Below are positions 44,345 to 47,989 of a stretch of 47,989 nucleotides of DNA, piece by piece. The stretch comes from an uncultured Anaerobiospirillum sp. (GTDB lineage: Bacteria > Pseudomonadota > Gammaproteobacteria > Enterobacterales > Succinivibrionaceae). The stretch covers positions 1 to 47,989 of the forward strand of contig CALXNP010000006.1 in the NCBI GenBank assembly GCA_944389785.1, written 5' to 3'. The number at the start of each line of letters is the position of its first letter. Position 1 is the stretch's first letter. Under the pieces are notes generated by a model that ran no database searches, was not told the DNA's origin, and saw only the letters and a program-made list of their open reading frames with translations. Made by a program: the position numbers and the translations under genes.

Positions 44345-45387
44345 TGTCACGTCGTCATCAAGATAGAGAAGAAGAGGATTTATTAGCTTATTTTAAGCAA
44401 ATGCTCTCAACTGATGAGTATTTGATTGATGATGAGCCACAACAACAAACAGTTAATACTGTAGCTAGTGTGTCTGCAACAGCTCAAGTGCAGACTCAAA
44501 CACAAGAACCTCAGATGGTTTATGCTCAAGTTGATAATATACCTAAGCAGGATAATTATGAATTACAACCTAAGTTGCAGACACAAAGTGAAGTTAAGGT
44601 TAAAGCTGAAATACCATATGCTAAGGGTAAGTCACTTGAGAGTTTATTACAGGCTATTGATACTGCAGAGGTTAAAGAAGAGCAGACTACTGTTACTAGT
44701 GTTGTAACTGAAGCTAAACCTCAATTATCTTTATTGCAAAAACAAGCTCAACTTGCAAGTGCTATAGCTCAAGCTGAGGCTAAGCCACAAAAAACACAAG
44801 CTGTGGTAGAGCAAAAGACTGAGCAAAAAGAGCAGGTTATTGTTAAGACAGAGCAAAAAGTTGAGGAAACACAAAGTTCTCAAGCTGTAGATAATTCACC
44901 TTTAGGGGAAAATTGGCAAAATATTGATCTTGGAGATTGTTTCCAAACTTTATTTTTTACTGTTCAAGGTGTTCGTTTTGCAGTACCTTTGATTTGGTTA
45001 GGTGGAATTTTCCAATATGATAAAAGCTCAAAGCTCTTTGGTAAGCCTGCTTGGTATATGGGTATGACAGATATTAGAGGTAATAAGATTAATATTGTAG
45101 ATACCTTTAGATTTGTAAAGCCAGATGTAGGTGAAAGTCCTGATAAATATGACTATATCATTAAATTAGGTCAAAGTAATTGGTCTTTAGGTTGTGATGT
45201 GTTAGAGGGTAATCGCACTTTAACTAAAGAGCAGGTTAAATGGAGAGTTAACGCAGGTAATAGACCATATTTAGCAGGTATTGTAAAAGATGATAAATGT
45301 GCTTTATTACATGTTGATGCTTTAATTGCTTTATTTAATCAAAAAAATCCTGATAATGAGGATAAAAACATACAAGCTAAAGAATAG
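44344..45387 (+). CDS. parP: ParP, CheW-like array-localising protein
   Basis: ParP links ParC to CheA and the chemoreceptor array. The first about 190 residues are a low-complexity Gln/Glu/Lys/Thr-rich region. The C-terminal about 130 residues are a CheW-like fold (FQTLFFTVQGVRFAVPLIWLGGIFQYD, YMGMTDIRGNKINIVDTFRFVKP). Its position after parC and before cheW matches Vibrio and Pseudomonas (PA1463-like). It overlaps parC by 1 bp, so the two are made together. Confidence 0.9.
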   Translation: MSRRHQDREEEDLLAYFKQMLSTDEYLIDDEPQQQTVNTVASVSATAQVQTQTQEPQMVYAQVDNIPKQDNYELQPKLQTQSEVKVKAEIPYAKGKSLESLLQAIDTAEVKEEQTTVTSVVTEAKPQLSLLQKQAQLASAIAQAEAKPQKTQAVVEQKTEQKEQVIVKTEQKVEETQSSQAVDNSPLGENWQNIDLGDCFQTLFFTVQGVRFAVPLIWLGGIFQYDKSSKLFGKPAWYMGMTDIRGNKINIVDTFRFVKPDVGESPDKYDYIIKLGQSNWSLGCDVLEGNRTLTKEQVKWRVNAGNRPYLAGIVKDDKCALLHVDALIALFNQKNPDNEDKNIQAKE

Positions 45388-45450
45388 ATAATTAGCTTAT
45401 TGATGTTTAATATAAAATAATGTTGATTTATCTTGATTTTATAGATATTC

Positions 45451-45643
45451 AACTGTAGCATAAGCATCATAGAAAAGAATTCGAAAAATATCCTTAAAGG
45501 GACTTTCGATGGCGGTTGTGTGTTCCAACCGATACGGATAAGTTATTTAACCGTATTAGAATTGGTTAAGATTAGCAAGGTGACTTGCTTTATTGCACCA
45601 AGAAACTCATCTCTAATTGGTAAATTAGTTATGAGTAGTTCAC
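45451..45643 (+). pseudogene. Fossil 3' end of an IS200/IS605-family tnpB gene with intact right-end hairpin
   Basis: This lies in the 477-bp parP-cheW gap. From 45451 the DNA aligns with the ADVNGSLNIIRKE-coding stretch upstream of gspA. The frame at 45471 reads RKEFEKYP and stops, then RDFRWRLCVPTDTDKLFNRI and RIG to a TAA at 45567-45569; the end matches GKPFNRIKI of that copy. After a 35-bp spacer comes a long hairpin (45605-45636) and AGTTCAC, the expected right end of an IS605-type element. The N-terminal parts are absent. The rest of the gap (45388-45450, 45644-45792) is AT-rich with nothing recognised. Confidence 0.55.
45605..45636 (+). repeat. Subterminal hairpin of a relic IS605-type right end
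   Basis: ACTCAT (45605-45610) pairs with ATGAGT (45631-45636), and nested CTAATT (45613-45618) with AATTAG (45623-45628) around loop GGTA. The following AGTTCAC is typical of IS200/IS605 right ends recognised by TnpA. The same position in TnpB elements also lies at the 3' end of the omega RNA. Confidence 0.55.
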
Positions 45644-45792
45644 TTGTAATTAAATAATTAATTTCTAGAAATTCAAGTTATATTTATAACTTGTGATCTA
45701 GTAAAGATATTCAATAATCTTGTCTAAAACTTAAATAATATATAAGTTAAAACAAGTATAATGTCCATATAAAACAAAAATAAGATTACTTT

Positions 45793-45821
45793 TAGTAAAA
45801 GTTTTAACAAAACTTTTACTA
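45793..45821 (+). promoter_or_regulatory. Perfect 13-bp stem-loop in the cheW leader
   Basis: TAGTAAAAGTTTT (45793-45805), loop AAC, AAAACTTTTACTA (45809-45821), 43 bp before the cheW start. It is followed by two copies of TAATAAACAG and a partial third (to about 45848), not by a T run. It could be a weak terminator of upstream read-through, an mRNA-stabilising leader structure or an operator. Confidence 0.45.
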
Positions 45822-45864
45822 TAATAAACAGTAATAAACAGTAATAAAGATTGAGGAAATTCTT

Positions 45865-46365
45865 ATGTCTGATGTTGAAAAGGCTTCAATTTATAACCCA
45901 GATAGTGATAATAATAATGAGCTTTTACGCTGGGTTACCTTTAATCTTGATAAGGAGATCTATGGTGTTAATGTAATGCAGGTACGTGAAGTTTTACGTT
46001 ACACTGACATTGCTCCTGTACCAGGTGCTCCTGCCTATGTATTAGGTATTATCAATCTACGTGGTAATGTAGTCACTGTTATTGATACAAGAATGCGTTT
46101 TGGTCTATCAACTGCTGCTATTACTGATAATTCTCGTATTATGATCATCGAATCAGATAAGCAACAAATTGGTATTTTAGTAGATTCTGTATCTGAAGTT
46201 GTAGATTTAAAGACATCTGATATTGATGATACACCAAATGTTGGTACTGAAGAAAGTGCTAAATTTATCTGTGGCGTATGTAATCGCAATGATGAGCTTT
46301 TAATCTTGATTGATTTAAACAAGCTCTTAACAGCAGAAGAATGGCAAGAAGTAGCCAATTTATAA
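45865..46365 (+). CDS. cheW: Chemotaxis adaptor CheW
   Basis: CheW couples chemoreceptors to CheA. The 166 residues form one CheW domain: WVTFNLDKEIYGVNVMQVREVLRY, VPGAPAYVLGIINLRGNVVTVIDTRMRFG, then IGILVDSVSEVVDL and the C-terminal NDELLILIDLNKLLTAEEW. All positions expected for a functional CheW are present. It is followed 9 bp later by the DUF2802 gene. It is separated from the rest of the chemotaxis run by the 477-bp fossil-bearing gap and so needs its own promoter. Confidence 0.96.
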   Translation: MSDVEKASIYNPDSDNNNELLRWVTFNLDKEIYGVNVMQVREVLRYTDIAPVPGAPAYVLGIINLRGNVVTVIDTRMRFGLSTAAITDNSRIMIIESDKQQIGILVDSVSEVVDLKTSDIDDTPNVGTEESAKFICGVCNRNDELLILIDLNKLLTAEEWQEVANL

Positions 46366-46374
46366 GAGACTAAA

Positions 46375-47013
46375 ATGCAATTTATAGCATCATTATCAGG
46401 TACAAACCTTATAATAGTAAGTGCTATTGTACTATTGTTTGTATTGGTTTTGATCTTAAGTTCATTTTTATTAAACTCAAGACGCATCATACGTCTTGAG
46501 TCAGAAAATGAAAGCTTACGTTTGGTTGTTGAAACTCAAGGTACTGCCTTAGATGAGCTTAAGTCTAATTTACAGACTTTAACTAGGCATTTTGCAAGTA
46601 GTGATAAAACTATACGCTTTTTAAATAAAAGTTCAGAAGAGCTTATAGATAAGCAGCAGCAAATAATGAAGGATATTGAATTATTATTTGCTAAACTTGA
46701 AGCTGATAAAAAGTCTATTTTGCAAAGTATACCCGAAAACCATTCTACTATGGATGCCACTTATTTGATTAAACAAGGTTTATCTGTAGATGAAGTGGTA
46801 GAAAAGACATCGATGCCACGTTATGAGGTAGAGATGCTTTATGCAGTACATGGTAAGAAAAAAGAAAGAAAACCATCAAGAATGCAGACAAAAGCTAGTG
46901 ATGAAGTGGTTATAGATGCTAGTGTGGTAAATAAAAAGCCACAAAATGGCAGGCCTATAGCTTCATTAAAAGCACGCAATGCCTATGGTATAGGTAGTCT
47001 TAAAAGAAGATAA
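46375..47013 (+). CDS. DUF2802 membrane protein of the chemotaxis cluster
   Basis: The 212 residues have one N-terminal membrane helix (LIIVSAIVLLFVLVLILSSFLL), a coiled coil (about residues 40-105) and the DUF2802 domain with DATYLIKQGLSVDEVVEKTSMPRYEVEMLYAVHG, which resembles a small helix-turn-helix. A basic, low-complexity tail follows. The family is found at this exact place, after cheW, in Pseudomonas (PA1465-like) and Vibrio polar-flagellar clusters. Its molecular role is not settled. Confidence 0.85.
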   Translation: MQFIASLSGTNLIIVSAIVLLFVLVLILSSFLLNSRRIIRLESENESLRLVVETQGTALDELKSNLQTLTRHFASSDKTIRFLNKSSEELIDKQQQIMKDIELLFAKLEADKKSILQSIPENHSTMDATYLIKQGLSVDEVVEKTSMPRYEVEMLYAVHGKKKERKPSRMQTKASDEVVIDASVVNKKPQNGRPIASLKARNAYGIGSLKRR

Positions 47014-47032
47014 ATTTTAAACTAAATATATA

Positions 47033-47060
47033 AAAAGGCAGATATAAAATTCTGCCTTTT
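47033..47060. terminator. Bidirectional terminator after the DUF2802 gene
   Basis: AAAAGGCAGA (47033-47042), an 8-nt loop and TCTGCCTTTT (47051-47060), with A and T tracts on the two sides. It lies between convergent genes. Confidence 0.85.
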
Positions 47061-47063
47061 TAG

Positions 47064-47946
47064 TTAAACAAATTCAATAATTACTATTTGTGATGGTACA
47101 AATAGACGCAATGGAATGCCCATCCACAACATAGTGCCGTTAGATACAATAAGTTTAGCTTTAGTTAATTGATATAGTCCAGAAACAAAACCATCATTGG
47201 CACTAGCAACAATTTGATCAAAACCTTTGATCATACCTCCATGAGTATGTCCAGACAGAATTAAATCAACTTTATTGCTTGAGTCTATAGCTCTAGCCTC
47301 AATTGGCTGATGTGAGAGCATAATAGTAGCATAATTGGTATCAATATTAGCTAAAGCCTGATTGATATTAACACCTTTAAAACCAAAACGAGGAGCATTT
47401 TTATCTGTAATTCCAGCTAAGTTAAATAAAGTATTGCCATTTTTATCTACAATTTTAGTGCTGCTATTGTATAACTCTTTAAAATGCTTGGTAAAAAACT
47501 TTTGCCACTGTGTATAGCCTGAATAAAACTCATGATTGCCAGGTACATAATATACACCATCATTTGCTTTTAAATTAAAAAGCTCTTTAGCATGTTCACC
47601 TCTTTGAGCTACACTGCCATCAACAATATCACCTGCAATTAAAATAAGATCAGCTTGTTGTTGATTAACCCTAGTTACAATTTGACGTGTAGTTTCAATA
47701 GAGCTTTGTTTAGATACATGAATATCAGCAAGTAGTGCAATTTTATAACCTTTTAGAGCATCTGTTTTATCTAATTTTATTTTGTAAGTAAATACTTCAG
47801 GTACAGTATAAGCATTTACAGTTCCGTATATAGAAAAAGCAAAAGCTAAGGTTAGTAAAATTAGCGCAGAGAATAAAGAATTTGTTTTAAATAATTGTAG
47901 AGATTGTTTTTTAAATCATGCCCAGGATCTTAAGAAATATTAACAT
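47064..47946 (-). pseudogene. Metallophosphoesterase gene with an apparent N-terminal frameshift
   Basis: The frame open from about 47914 down to 47064 encodes a membrane segment (SLFSALILLTLAFAFSIYG) and a complete calcineurin-like phosphoesterase with all metal motifs: LLADIHVS, IAGDIVDG, PGNHEFYSGY, MLSHQP and SGHTHGGM. This frame has no start codon before the internal MLSHQP at 47321. The only ribosome-binding site with ATG (47946; MLIFLKILGMI) runs in another frame and stops at 47913-47911. One base fewer in the TTTAAAAAA tract (minus strand, 47916-47908) would join the two into a 293-residue protein. This is either a real frameshift or a sequencing error. It resembles the YkuE/YaeI group; the substrate is unknown. 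Confidence 0.75.
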
Positions 47947-47989
47947 ATGAAAACCCTCTATTAAATGCTGTTATTACATGTGTTGTTTT

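Noticed and set aside
45822-45848. Repeated TAATAAACAG as a CRISPR-like array
   Set aside because: There are only two full copies without spacers; it is a simple short direct repeat.
47908-47916. Programmed +1 frameshift as in prfB for the phosphoesterase
   Set aside because: The site ATT TAA A lacks the CUU UGA C context and the upstream Shine-Dalgarno stimulator; a homopolymer error or mutation is simpler.

Overview
The window is AT-rich chromosomal DNA of a motile gammaproteobacterium. Two conserved gene orders support this. The first is tsaD-folB-uppP-cca-ygiM-ygiF-glnE, the neighbourhood known from E. coli. The second is flhA-flhF-flhG-fliA-cheYZAB-motCD-parC-parP-cheW-DUF2802, the order known from Pseudomonas-type polar flagellates. 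The low GC, several flagellins and sigma54-type flagellar promoters would fit a member of the Succinivibrionaceae/Aeromonadales, but that placement is inference.

Layout: 1-270 holds the edge of a decayed IS5-like transposase. 272-11912 is the conserved block: tRNA modification (tsaD), folate (folB, folK), undecaprenyl-phosphate recycling (uppP), CCA addition (cca), an SH3 membrane protein (ygiM), a CYTH/CHAD protein (ygiF) and glutamine synthetase regulation (glnE). It is interrupted at 4379-6896 by a gspA/gspB-like pair preceded by a TnpB fossil. 12072-16182 is a compact conjugation-derived triad (MobH relaxase, coupling ATPase, small membrane protein) with no type IV secretion genes in view. 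16197-22270 carries a lipoprotein, a lipid A acyltransferase and a complete Leloir galactose unit: divergent galR, then galE-galT-galK, with two LacI-family operators. 22352-28211 is a tandem array of four flagellin genes. 28381-30215 has a DnaC-like ATPase, ruvX, a small putative DNA-binding protein and yqcC. 30284-47013 is the flagellar and chemotaxis cluster. 47064-47946 is a metallophosphoesterase gene with an apparent N-terminal frameshift.

How the genes fit together: FlhF/FlhG are expected to set the number and position of polar flagella. FliA, and an RpoN encoded elsewhere, drive flagellar genes; good sigma54 boxes lie before flagellins 3 and 4, flhA and flhG. CheA/W/Y/Z/B form the signalling core, ParC/ParP localise the array at the pole, and MotC/MotD are stator subunits.

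Main surprises: (1) the 3' UTRs of flagellins 2 and 3 each carry a 12-nt pyrimidine stretch complementary to the ribosome-binding region of all four flagellin genes, directly followed by a terminator, as in a 3'-UTR-derived regulatory RNA; (2) three decayed tails of IS200/IS605-type tnpB genes, all on the + strand, lie just upstream of gspA, flhG and cheW; (3) the orphan MobH/coupling-protein triad; (4) a DnaC-like ATPase without the usual Walker B glutamate, translationally coupled to ruvX. I saw no tRNA, rRNA or CRISPR array.
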